Shown here in pieces: positions 15,947 to 21,289 of a stretch of 52,245 nucleotides of DNA. Source of the DNA: an uncultured Collinsella sp. GTDB lineage: Bacteria > Actinomycetota > Coriobacteriia > Coriobacteriales > Coriobacteriaceae. Positions within the stretch are counted from its first letter, which is position 1. Each line of letters starts with the position of its first letter. The notes under the pieces were generated by a model, which saw only the letters and a program-made list of their open reading frames with translations, had not been told where the DNA came from and ran no database searches. A program made the translations under genes and the position numbers. The stretch covers positions 1 through 52,245 of the forward strand of contig UQIL01000018.1 of the NCBI GenBank assembly GCA_900541025.1, given 5' to 3'.

Positions 15947-15980
15947 AAAAAAGGCACGGCACCGGAACGGTGTCGTGCTT
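15947..15980 (-). terminator. ancestral tRNA-Gly terminator
   Basis: GCACGgCACCG (15954-15964) pairs with CGGTGtCGTGC (15968-15978), and the minus strand goes on into TTTTTT. It lies next to the truncated tRNA-Gly copy, so it was probably the tRNA-Gly terminator before element 2 inserted. Confidence 0.75.
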
Positions 15981-15991
15981 GTGCTTTTTAC

Positions 15992-16036
15992 TGGAGCGGG
16001 CAACGGGACTCGAACCCGCGAGTGTCAGCTTGGGAA
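15992..16036. repeat. attL of element 2 (45-bp direct repeat)
   Basis: Identical over 45 bases to 20918-20962. It is the 3' part of tRNA-Gly from the anticodon loop to CCA. Confidence 0.9.
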
Positions 16037-16143
16037 TCTCCAACTAAATAATTCAAAGAGATAAATAGAGTCGCTATCGTTGCAGGTAAAACGTTCGTTA
16101 TGTGCCATAATGTGCAACGTGCCGCAAAGAGGAACATACGATT

Positions 16144-16173
16144 TTGCGGCGGTATTGCGGCGTATTTTGCGGC
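16144..16173 (+). repeat. left integrase arm-type sites, element 2
   Basis: TTGCGGC at 16144-16150, 16155-16161 and 16167-16173, spaced 11 and 12 bp. One inverted copy (GCCGCAA) lies at 16121-16127. The direct triplet lies just before the integrase gene, as in element 1, and the right end has a matching set at 20829-20859. Confidence 0.6.
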
Positions 16174-16198
16174 GCACGGGGTGAACGGAGCATCTGCC

Positions 16199-17395
16199 AT
16201 GAGATATACGACGGTCAGGGTCAGGGAGCGCAAGGGGCGCGGCCTCATTGCCGAGGCCTCGTACAAGGACGAGGGCGGCAAGTGGCGCAAGCGCTCAAAG
16301 ACGCTCGACGCGACGGGCAAGAGGGCCGCCCAGAAAGAGGCTGAGGCGTGGCTAGCCGACTTGAACGCCGAGGAGGAGCGCAAGGAGCGCGAGGGTTCGG
16401 CGTTGGCGGTTCTGGGGTTCGACCCGGAGACGGTGCTTACCGTGGCCGCCTACGTTCGCCGCTATATCGACGGCAAGCGCCCGAGTATCGACCCGTCAAC
16501 GTTCAACGAGTACGGGCGTCTGCTCGACAACATCATTTCCCCGCTTCTCGGGGAGGTGGCACTTTCCGATCTCAACCCGGACATGGTGAGGGCGTGGGTC
16601 GCCAAGATGGGCGAGACATACGCCCCCGGCACGATGAAAAAGGCGCTCACGCTGCTGCGCTCGGCTTGTAATCAGGCCGTCGATACCGACCTGCTGGGCA
16701 AAGACCCGACCCGAGGCGTCAAGCCGCCCAAGGCCGGACGCCCGCGCCCCAACTCGCTTACCGCCGAGGGCGTGCGAACCGTGCGCGAGGTGCTAAGGGT
16801 GGCGGGCATGACGCCCGCCATGCTCGGGGTCAAAATCGCCCTATACACGGGCATGAGGGAGGGCGAGATATGCGGCCTCCGGTGGGCGAACGTCGATACC
16901 GATAGCGGCGTGCTCAAGGTGGAGGACAGCATAGGCCGCGACGGGACGAGGTTCTACGCCAAAGACCCCAAGAACGACGGCAGCGCCCGCGCGGTGTATT
17001 TCGGCTCAGAGCTTGCCGCCGACCTCGTGGCGCGGCGCGAGGAGATGGAGGCCGCGTGCCTCGCTGCGGGCGTGCCTTTCACCGGGGCGCTCTACGTGCT
17101 CGGAGACATTCGAGGCGGTTTCATGCGCCCCAACACGATTTGGCTGAGGTGGCGCAACCTTGCCGAGGCGCTGGAGCTGAAAGGGACGAGGGGAACCCGC
17201 CCGACGTTCCACGACCTACGCCATACGTTTGCAACCATGGCCGTAGCCGCCCACGTGGACATTAAAGCTATCTCAGCATCTATGGGGCACTCGAACGCCG
17301 CCATGACGCTCAATATCTACGCCGACGCGACAGCCGAGGGCAAGCAACGCGCGGCCCAGACCATGCAAGCCGTTTTGTCGGGCGGTGAGGCGTGA
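16199..17395 (+). CDS. int: tyrosine recombinase/integrase of element 2
   Basis: A 398-aa integrase using the ATG at 16199, where CGGAG lies 8 bases upstream. An upstream in-frame start at 16100 is unlikely because it would span the arm-type sites. The N-terminal arm-binding part starts MRYTTVRVRERKGRGLIAEA. A core-binding domain follows at about 80-165, then the catalytic domain with Arg in YTGMREGEICGLRW, HDLRHTFATMA (His-x-x-Arg), GHSNAAMTLNIY with the second His and the nucleophile Tyr. Similar in layout to element 1's integrase but clearly diverged. Its stop overlaps the next gene start. Confidence 0.95.
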   Translation: MRYTTVRVRERKGRGLIAEASYKDEGGKWRKRSKTLDATGKRAAQKEAEAWLADLNAEEERKEREGSALAVLGFDPETVLTVAAYVRRYIDGKRPSIDPSTFNEYGRLLDNIISPLLGEVALSDLNPDMVRAWVAKMGETYAPGTMKKALTLLRSACNQAVDTDLLGKDPTRGVKPPKAGRPRPNSLTAEGVRTVREVLRVAGMTPAMLGVKIALYTGMREGEICGLRWANVDTDSGVLKVEDSIGRDGTRFYAKDPKNDGSARAVYFGSELAADLVARREEMEAACLAAGVPFTGALYVLGDIRGGFMRPNTIWLRWRNLAEALELKGTRGTRPTFHDLRHTFATMAVAAHVDIKAISASMGHSNAAMTLNIYADATAEGKQRAAQTMQAVLSGGEA

Positions 17396-17904
17396 TGGGC
17401 GCACGCAAAGCGAGGGGAAATGACTTGAACGCCCTCCAAGAGGTTTTCGAGACACCCGAAGAGGATGCCGCATGGATGAGGCGGTACGGCGTCTTGCCGA
17501 CACGTCTACCTCAGTTCGGGGCGGGGACGGACGCCATTCGCCGCATACGGGATGCCTGCGGGGTCAAACAGAGCGTTTTGGCGAACGTATGCGATAGGTC
17601 AAACTCTAGGGTCAGCGAGTGGGCGGCCAAGCCGGAACTCGTGAAAGCGCCGGAACTCGTTCGTATAGTCAACTACTGTGAGCGCTACTGGAGCGGTACG
17701 CCCGATGGGTACGCGGAGTTTATTCGGGGCCTCCTAGACGCAGATTGCATGGCTAGTCCGGAGTTTTACGAGACGCCCGAACCGTGGATTGCCCCGTACT
17801 GCATCCTACTCGACGCATGGCCCGACCTCACGGAGCATCAGCGCGAGGTTCTAGCCGAGATAGCTACGGACATGGCCATAGCTAACGAGGTCGAGGACAA
17901 ATAG
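17395..17904 (+). CDS. XRE-like HTH regulator of element 2
   Basis: About 169 aa (ATG at 17395; a GTG at 17392 is also possible). It overlaps the integrase stop (TGATG), which implies translational coupling. The N-terminal part has TDAIRRIRDACGVKQSVLANVC followed by DRSNSRVSEWAAKPELVKAP and ELVRIVNYCERYW, a Cro/CI-type helix-turn-helix in which Arg and Ser of the recognition helix follow a Gln-Ser turn. The C-terminal half is Trp/Pro/Tyr rich (YETPEPWIAPYCILLDAWPDL). It could be a repressor of excision or an antitoxin-like regulator; there is no partner toxin beside it. Followed by a terminator. Confidence 0.75.
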   Translation: MGARKARGNDLNALQEVFETPEEDAAWMRRYGVLPTRLPQFGAGTDAIRRIRDACGVKQSVLANVCDRSNSRVSEWAAKPELVKAPELVRIVNYCERYWSGTPDGYAEFIRGLLDADCMASPEFYETPEPWIAPYCILLDAWPDLTEHQREVLAEIATDMAIANEVEDK

Positions 17905-18017
17905 AAAAACCCGTTCGGTTTTTTCGGCCTGCGGCGTCGCCCGGTGCGCATAGGCCGAAAAACGGTCACGCCGACACGCCGAAAGTTCGGCAAACGGAAC
18001 TGAATACCAAGCATCAC

Positions 18018-18057
18018 GGACGCTCTACCGAATAACAGCAGGTAGAGCGTCCGTTTT
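18018..18057 (+). terminator. terminator after integrase-regulator operon
   Basis: GGACGCTCTACC (18018-18029) pairs with GGTAGAGCGTCC (18041-18052), a 12-bp perfect stem, then GTTTTA. It isolates int and the regulator from the genes downstream. Confidence 0.85.
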
Positions 18058-18070
18058 ATGTTTCGTTGCA

Positions 18071-18138
18071 ACATGGCTATAACCGTTACAGAGCGCTCAG
18101 AGAGAAAGCAACCGAACCATTGGAGGTTATAGCCATGT
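18071..18138 (+). promoter_or_regulatory. inverted repeat covering the ribosome site and start codon
   Basis: ACATGGCTATAACC (18071-18084) is a perfect 14-base inverted match of GGTTATAGCCATGT (18125-18138). The second arm covers the end of the GGAGG ribosome site and the ATG (18135) of the excisionase-like gene. In mRNA the 40-base loop hairpin would hide the start, so this looks like a translation switch. It could instead be a DNA operator. Confidence 0.6.
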
Positions 18139-18359
18139 GCACTCAGGAACATCTGGACGAACTCAGGAAAGCCGCGAACGAGGGCCGCTATTCCGACATT
18201 CCCAACCCGCTCACGGCACCCGAGGCGGCGGCTATCGCCCGTCGCTCACGCGTGACCATCGCCCGCGCCTGTCAGAGCGGACAGCTCAAAGCCTCGAACA
18301 CTGGCACCCGCTGGAACGTCAACCGCGATAGCCTGCTTGCATACGCGGGCCTCATCTAG
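18135..18359 (+). CDS. excisionase-like HTH DNA-binding protein
   Basis: A 74-aa HTH_17 protein. An acidic N-terminal helix is followed by LTAPEAAAIARRSRVTIARACQ, then SGQLKASNTGTRWNVNRDSLLAYAG, the helix-turn-helix plus wing seen in Xis and AlpA-like proteins. GGAGG precedes the ATG by 9 bases. It matches the gene at 2585 of element 1 in fold and position after the int module. It heads an operon of five or more small genes, each overlapping or abutting the next. Its start codon lies inside the 14-bp inverted repeat described above, so its expression is probably controlled at translation. Confidence 0.8.
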   Translation: MCTQEHLDELRKAANEGRYSDIPNPLTAPEAAAIARRSRVTIARACQSGQLKASNTGTRWNVNRDSLLAYAGLI

Positions 18360-18369
18360 GGCGCGGCGC

Positions 18370-18603
18370 ATGAGGCCGATTAGGGCGGCGCTGGAGGCCG
18401 CGAGGCACGCGGCGAACGCCGACGTTCCGGGAATGACCGGGCGGCAGATGGGCGAGGAGATAGACCGCCTCACTGCCCGCCTAGCCGCCAAGGGGTACAG
18501 GCAGCCCTACCGCACTTGGGCGCGGGGCCGTATCGAGGCCATTGGGCGCGAGATAGCGAGGCGAAAGAGAGGGGGCGGCGGCAGTGTGGAACGAGGACAT
18601 TAG
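18370..18603 (+). CDS. small helical basic protein
   Basis: A 77-aa protein that starts MRPIRAALEAARHAANADVP and continues with a long helix MTGRQMGEEIDRLTARLAAKG and a basic helix GRIEAIGREIARRKRGGG. It has no ribosome site I can trust, but it overlaps the next gene by 20 bases (18584-18603), which is typical of the tightly packed genes here. Not recognised. Start at 18370 chosen as the first ATG after the previous stop. Confidence 0.5.
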   Translation: MRPIRAALEAARHAANADVPGMTGRQMGEEIDRLTARLAAKGYRQPYRTWARGRIEAIGREIARRKRGGGGSVERGH

Positions 18604-18787
18604 GCCCGTGCCCGTGAACATGGGGAGGTTGATAACGTCGGCTCAGGCGGGCGCGGTGCTCGACCTCAGCGAGAGGGACGTTCGCCGCCTCATCCGGCAA
18701 GGGGCGCTCGACGAGGTGCGCATAGGGCGGCGCGTCTACGTAACCCGCAAGTCGGCACTCGCACTCGTGGGGGTGGACGATGGATAG
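18584..18787 (+). CDS. second HTH_17-type DNA-binding protein
   Basis: A 67-aa protein with GTG start. The segment MGRLITSAQAGAVLDLSERD followed by VRRLIRQGALDEVRIGRRVYVTRKSAL is a typical excisionase-family helix-turn-helix with a wing (IGRRVYV). Two such proteins in one 4.9 kb element is unusual: one may be the directionality factor and the other an activator or copy-control factor. It overlaps both neighbours (20 and 8 bases). Confidence 0.7.
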   Translation: MWNEDIRPVPVNMGRLITSAQAGAVLDLSERDVRRLIRQGALDEVRIGRRVYVTRKSALALVGVDDG

Positions 18788-19541
18788 CGAAAAGCGGACA
18801 GAGTACCGCCGAGAGGTCGAGCGCCGGGCGGCGGCACTCAGGCGCATGAGGAAAGACCGGGGCATTGCGAGCGGCAAGCCCCCGTGCGCATACGACAAAA
18901 TCCAACTGCGGGACTACCTCGCGTCGCTCAGGATAGAGGACGAGGGCGAGCGGTGCGCCTACCTTGCCGCGCTCATCGACTATTGGTTCACGGGCGTGTG
19001 CCCAGACCATCTGGACGGCGTGCCCCGCGCCTATTTCGACGCCAACGCCGACCGCCTCAGCGACGCCCGCGAGGACTCGTGGCGAAAGGCCAACATGCTG
19101 CGGGACATAGACCTCACCGGGTGGCTGGAGGACGGGAACGGCAACGTTCCGCCAGCTGGAGAGGGGGTGTCACACCCCGTGTCAGACCCCGTGTCGGACG
19201 GGGTGTGCACACAGCATAGCTATAAACTACTACCTACTAGCTATGACCTATCCGCTACTAGCCATGGGCCTACAGGCCCAATGGCTAGTAGCGAGGAGGC
19301 TACCGACTATGAGCGAGGCCCCGGCGTTTTCGAGACGGGCGAGACGTTCTTTCACGCCCCGTGCCCCGTATGCCATGAGGCGGTGAAGGCATGGATAGAC
19401 GGCAGAGGCCTAATCGTTTCGAGCTGCGACAGGCACGGCATGAAAACCGTCGGCCTGCCGCCATCGGGTCTGGAGGCCGTGAGGGAGAACGGTCGAAGCT
19501 CATACGTGCTCAGGGAAAGCAGGGAGCATGGGGAGGGCTAG
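18780..19541 (+). CDS. replication-like protein with C-terminal zinc-finger motif
   Basis: A 253-aa protein overlapping the previous gene by 8 bases. Residues 1-130 are charged and helical, with RDYLASLRIEDEGERCAYLAALIDYWFTGVC and RLSDAREDSWRKANMLRDIDLTGWLEDG, resembling N-terminal parts of phage replisome-organiser proteins. Residues 130-180 are low complexity (SHPVSDPVSDGVC and Ser/Thr/Tyr runs), and that DNA holds strong palindromes. The C-terminal part has CPVCHEAVKAWIDGRG then SSCDRHGMK, a CxxC...C-xxH pattern that could bind zinc. Replication function is inference from fold feel and position; the family is not named. Confidence 0.65.
   Translation: MDSEKRTEYRREVERRAAALRRMRKDRGIASGKPPCAYDKIQLRDYLASLRIEDEGERCAYLAALIDYWFTGVCPDHLDGVPRAYFDANADRLSDAREDSWRKANMLRDIDLTGWLEDGNGNVPPAGEGVSHPVSDPVSDGVCTQHSYKLLPTSYDLSATSHGPTGPMASSEEATDYERGPGVFETGETFFHAPCPVCHEAVKAWIDGRGLIVSSCDRHGMKTVGLPPSGLEAVRENGRSSYVLRESREHGEG
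19171..19291. repeat. palindromes inside the replication-like gene
   Basis: CACACCCCGT (19171-19180) is inverted at 19198-19207 (ACGGGGTGTG). Further on, CTACTAGCCAT (19255-19265) is inverted at 19281-19291, with an inner GGGCCT/AGGCCC pair at 19266-19279. CTACTA-type repeats occupy 19226-19260 and the tract is locally AT-rich. The tract encodes the low-complexity linker. An origin inside the initiator gene, as in lambda O, would explain it (inference). Confidence 0.55.
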
Positions 19542-19704
19542 GGCCGCTATCCACGCCGAATGGGAACCCGACGCCCTCAGCCGTTCCCGGTGGAGCGCTG
19601 CGCATACCCTCAAAGAGATCGAGGAGGCGGAGGCCGAGGCGGCGGGAAAGCGCAAGCACCGCGAACCCGGAATCTCTCGCCGTCCTGCGGAAATACCTAC
19701 CTGA
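19528..19704 (+). CDS. small hypothetical protein, possibly frameshifted
   Basis: A 58-aa protein starting ATG inside the end of the preceding gene (14-base overlap). It has MGRARAAIHAEWEPDALSRS and a helix TLKEIEEAEAEAAGKRKHRE, then ends soon after. Another frame stays open here and ends in ESLAVLRKYLPESTKIFEEM before a TGA at 19745-19747, which overlaps the next ATG. The two halves may once have been one gene with a frameshift near 19665-19680. Both readings are uncertain and I give the frame with the better start. Confidence 0.4.
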   Translation: MGRARAAIHAEWEPDALSRSRWSAAHTLKEIEEAEAEAAGKRKHREPGISRRPAEIPT

Positions 19705-19746
19705 ATCAACTAAGATATTCGAAGAGATGCTTGAGGAGCTGATTTG

Positions 19747-19938
19747 ATGGAAAGCCGGGTTAAGCAGGAGAAGCTTGCAAAAGCTCGTATCGAGAAGGCC
19801 AAACCCGTCTTTATTGAGATGTTCGGCTATGAGCCTATGTTCTACGGGCACGTTTGCGAATATGCCGACCTTCTGGAAGAGTCCATCTCGTCCGGTGAGC
19901 CTAAGCTCATGGAGCATGACTCTAGCATTTTCCTTTAG
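19747..19938 (+). CDS. small hypothetical protein of element 2
   Basis: A 63-aa protein with ATG at 19747, directly abutting an upstream frame (TGATG). It is helical and charged: MESRVKQEKLAKARIEKAKP, then PVFIEMFGYEPMFYGHVCEYADLLEES. No motif recognised. It is the last gene before a strong terminator, so it ends the main operon of element 2. Confidence 0.6.
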   Translation: MESRVKQEKLAKARIEKAKPVFIEMFGYEPMFYGHVCEYADLLEESISSGEPKLMEHDSSIFL

Positions 19939-19978
19939 CCCATCAATCGGCTAATCGGTCTAACTGCTTGCCTAGTTC

Positions 19979-20002
19979 AGCCCCGCCCCGGCGGGGCTTT
20001 TT
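19979..20002 (+). terminator. terminator of the element 2 operon
   Basis: AGCCCCGCC (19979-19987) pairs with GGCGGGGCT (19990-19998), followed by TTTTT. It closes the operon that begins at 18135. Confidence 0.9.
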
Positions 20003-20154
20003 CATGCCGGGGCGAACCCGCGAGGCGGGGCCGGGGGCGTGGCGTGTGCAGGGTTTCGGCGTTTCGCCGGGACATGCGGAGCGAGGCCGCCGAGGGCGCG
20101 GCGTCGGTGCAACATGGGGAGCGCCGGGACGAAACGGAGAGACGAGGAGGAGAC

Positions 20155-20518
20155 ATGGCGACTCGATTTATCGGGGGCATGATCGCCGAGGGCCTGCCGG
20201 AGATAGCGGGCGCGGTACCCGCTGCGGGGGGGGGTTGTCGTGGAGGTGGACACGGCGCTAGAGCCGGAGCGCGGCGATCTGGTGGCGTGCTCGACAGCCG
20301 ACGATTGCCCCTCAGCGCCCCAGATTGCCCGCATTCGGCGCTTTGACGCCGAGGCGGGGACGTTGGAGGTGCAGCCGTTGGACACGGCCCTAGAGGCCGC
20401 CACGGTGGCCCGGGACGCCAAGCCGGAGGACGGGCTTACCGTTGACGGCGTGATAGTCGCCGCCTACGCCCCCGTCTACGTGAGGGGCCGAGGCGGGGAA
20501 CATTGGCTCAGGGCCTAG
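20155..20518 (+). pseudogene. gene frameshifted at a nine-G tract
   Basis: A GAGGAGG ribosome site and ATG at 20155 begin MATRFIGGMIAEGLPEIAGA, but this frame runs into a run of nine G (20226-20234) and then into poor sequence. The +1 frame after the run reads VVVEVDTALEPERGDLVACS to APVYVRGRGGEHWLRA, ending at 20516-20518. With eight G the whole would be one 120-aa protein. It might be a real inactivation, phase variation through slippage at the tract, or a sequencing error. Product unknown; the part ERGDLVACSTADDCPS followed by VDGVIVAAYAPVYVR suggests a small beta-rich protein. Confidence 0.6.
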
Positions 20519-20828
20519 CACCCCGCATGGGCGGCCCCATCGCCGGGGCGGTATCGGGGCGCGGCCTCCGTAGACCAAAACCGCGCTCGTTCCAAGCCGA
20601 TACCGCGCCGAGGGCGGGGCCGCTCAAATCGAATTATCGAAAGCCTAAAAAAGGGGCCGTATCCCGGTGCGCGGGGTGCGGCCCCGCTGCTTTAACGTCA
20701 ACTGTGTCACCCATTAAAAAAGGGCGGGGAGGGGCACACGGGCCGTTCAACCTTAAGTTTCTTAAGCCCAAAAAAAGAGCCGGAGGAGGCGCGGGAGGCG
20801 TCGAGGCGAATACGGTTTCGCCGGAGTT
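20519..20828. other. non-coding right end of element 2
   Basis: No gene is supported. GCGGTATCGG (about 20547-20556) is inverted near 20599-20608. GGGGCCG (20653-20659) pairs with CGGCCCC (20679-20685); an A run precedes it, so it would terminate leftward transcription. Poly-purine tracts with AAAAAA fill the rest. Confidence 0.5.
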
Positions 20829-20859
20829 TTGCGGCGATTTTGCGGCATTTCATTGCGGC
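20829..20859 (+). repeat. right integrase arm-type sites, element 2
   Basis: TTGCGGC at 20829-20835, 20840-20846 and 20853-20859, spaced 11 and 13 bp, mirroring the left set at 16144-16173. They lie about 60 bp inside attR. Confidence 0.6.
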
Positions 20860-20873
20860 AAGAGGCACGAATG

Positions 20874-20907
20874 AAAAACAGGCCAAGCGCTCTAAGCTCT
20901 TGACCTG
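20874..20907 (-). terminator. element-supplied tRNA-Gly terminator
   Basis: CAGGcCAAG (20879-20887) pairs with CTTGaCCTG (20899-20907) with one mismatch, and the minus strand continues into TTTTT. It stands just downstream of the tRNA-Gly CCA end, within the element. Confidence 0.75.
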
Positions 20908-20917
20908 CTGTTTTGCG

Positions 20918-20962
20918 TGGAGCGGGCAACGGGACTCGAACCCGCGAGTGTCAGCTTGGGAA
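20918..20962. repeat. attR of element 2 (45-bp direct repeat)
   Basis: Second copy of the 45-bp repeat at 15992-16036, forming the 3' half of the intact tRNA-Gly. Confidence 0.9.
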
Positions 20963-20992
20963 GCTGATGCCTTACCACTTGGCGATGCCCGC
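20918..20992 (-). tRNA. tRNA-Gly (CCC)
   Basis: A 75-nt cloverleaf with encoded CCA. The acceptor stem is GCGGGCA/TGCCCGC, the anticodon stem is TCAGC/GCTGA with loop TTCCCAA, so the anticodon is CCC. Element 2 uses its 3' half as the attachment site. Confidence 0.96.
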
Positions 20993-21005
20993 TTGTGTGT
21001 TGGCT

Positions 21006-21035
21006 AGTATAACGCGGTTGTCTTGTTCGATACAA
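21006..21035 (-). promoter_or_regulatory. promoter of tRNA-Gly
   Basis: On the minus strand, TTGTAT (21035-21030) and TATACT (21011-21006) are separated by 18 bp, and the tRNA 5' end at 20992 lies 14 bases downstream. Confidence 0.5.
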
Positions 21036-21233
21036 GGGTGTCGATGCTTGTTTTAGCTGTGGAGAATCGTCTGAAAAACAGTCCAATTGTGGAGACAGGG
21101 ACCTCTGGTGTCCTTATTTCACCATCTTTTACCTGCGGTTTTATTTGATTGTTCCATATGAACCCAATTTGTCGGAAATCGGGCAAGCTTTTGGTCAGCT
21201 TCCGGTACTTACCCGCATGAACCTCGGGGGTAG

Positions 21234-21275
21234 CCTCGTCCCAAGCGCCGCAGCCTCCCCGTGCGGCGCACGAGG
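21234..21275 (+). promoter_or_regulatory. leader hairpin before the adhesin gene
   Basis: CCTCGT (21234-21239) pairs with ACGAGG (21270-21275), and inside it GCGCCGCA (21245-21252) pairs with TGCGGCGC (21262-21269). The stem ends just before the AAGGAG ribosome site (21278-21283) of the gene at 21290. It could affect translation or mRNA stability. Confidence 0.5.
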
Positions 21276-21289
21276 GATAAGGAGCAGCC

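Larger units (their letters stand above)
15992..20962 (+). mobile_element. integrative element 2 in tRNA-Gly(CCC)
   Basis: A 4.9 kb island bounded by 45-bp direct repeats, with the intact tRNA-Gly at the right end. Order: integrase, XRE-type regulator, excisionase-like HTH protein, a small helical protein, a second HTH_17 protein, a replication-like protein with a zinc-finger-like tail, two or three tiny genes and a frameshifted gene. The plan matches element 1. TTGCGGC triplets lie inside both ends. No structural phage or conjugation genes and no recognisable cargo. Probably a minimal satellite or mobilizable island (inference). Confidence 0.88.

Noticed and set aside
356..20962. The two islands as prophages or conjugative elements
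   Set aside because: No capsid, terminase, tail, relaxase or secretion genes are visible in either island.
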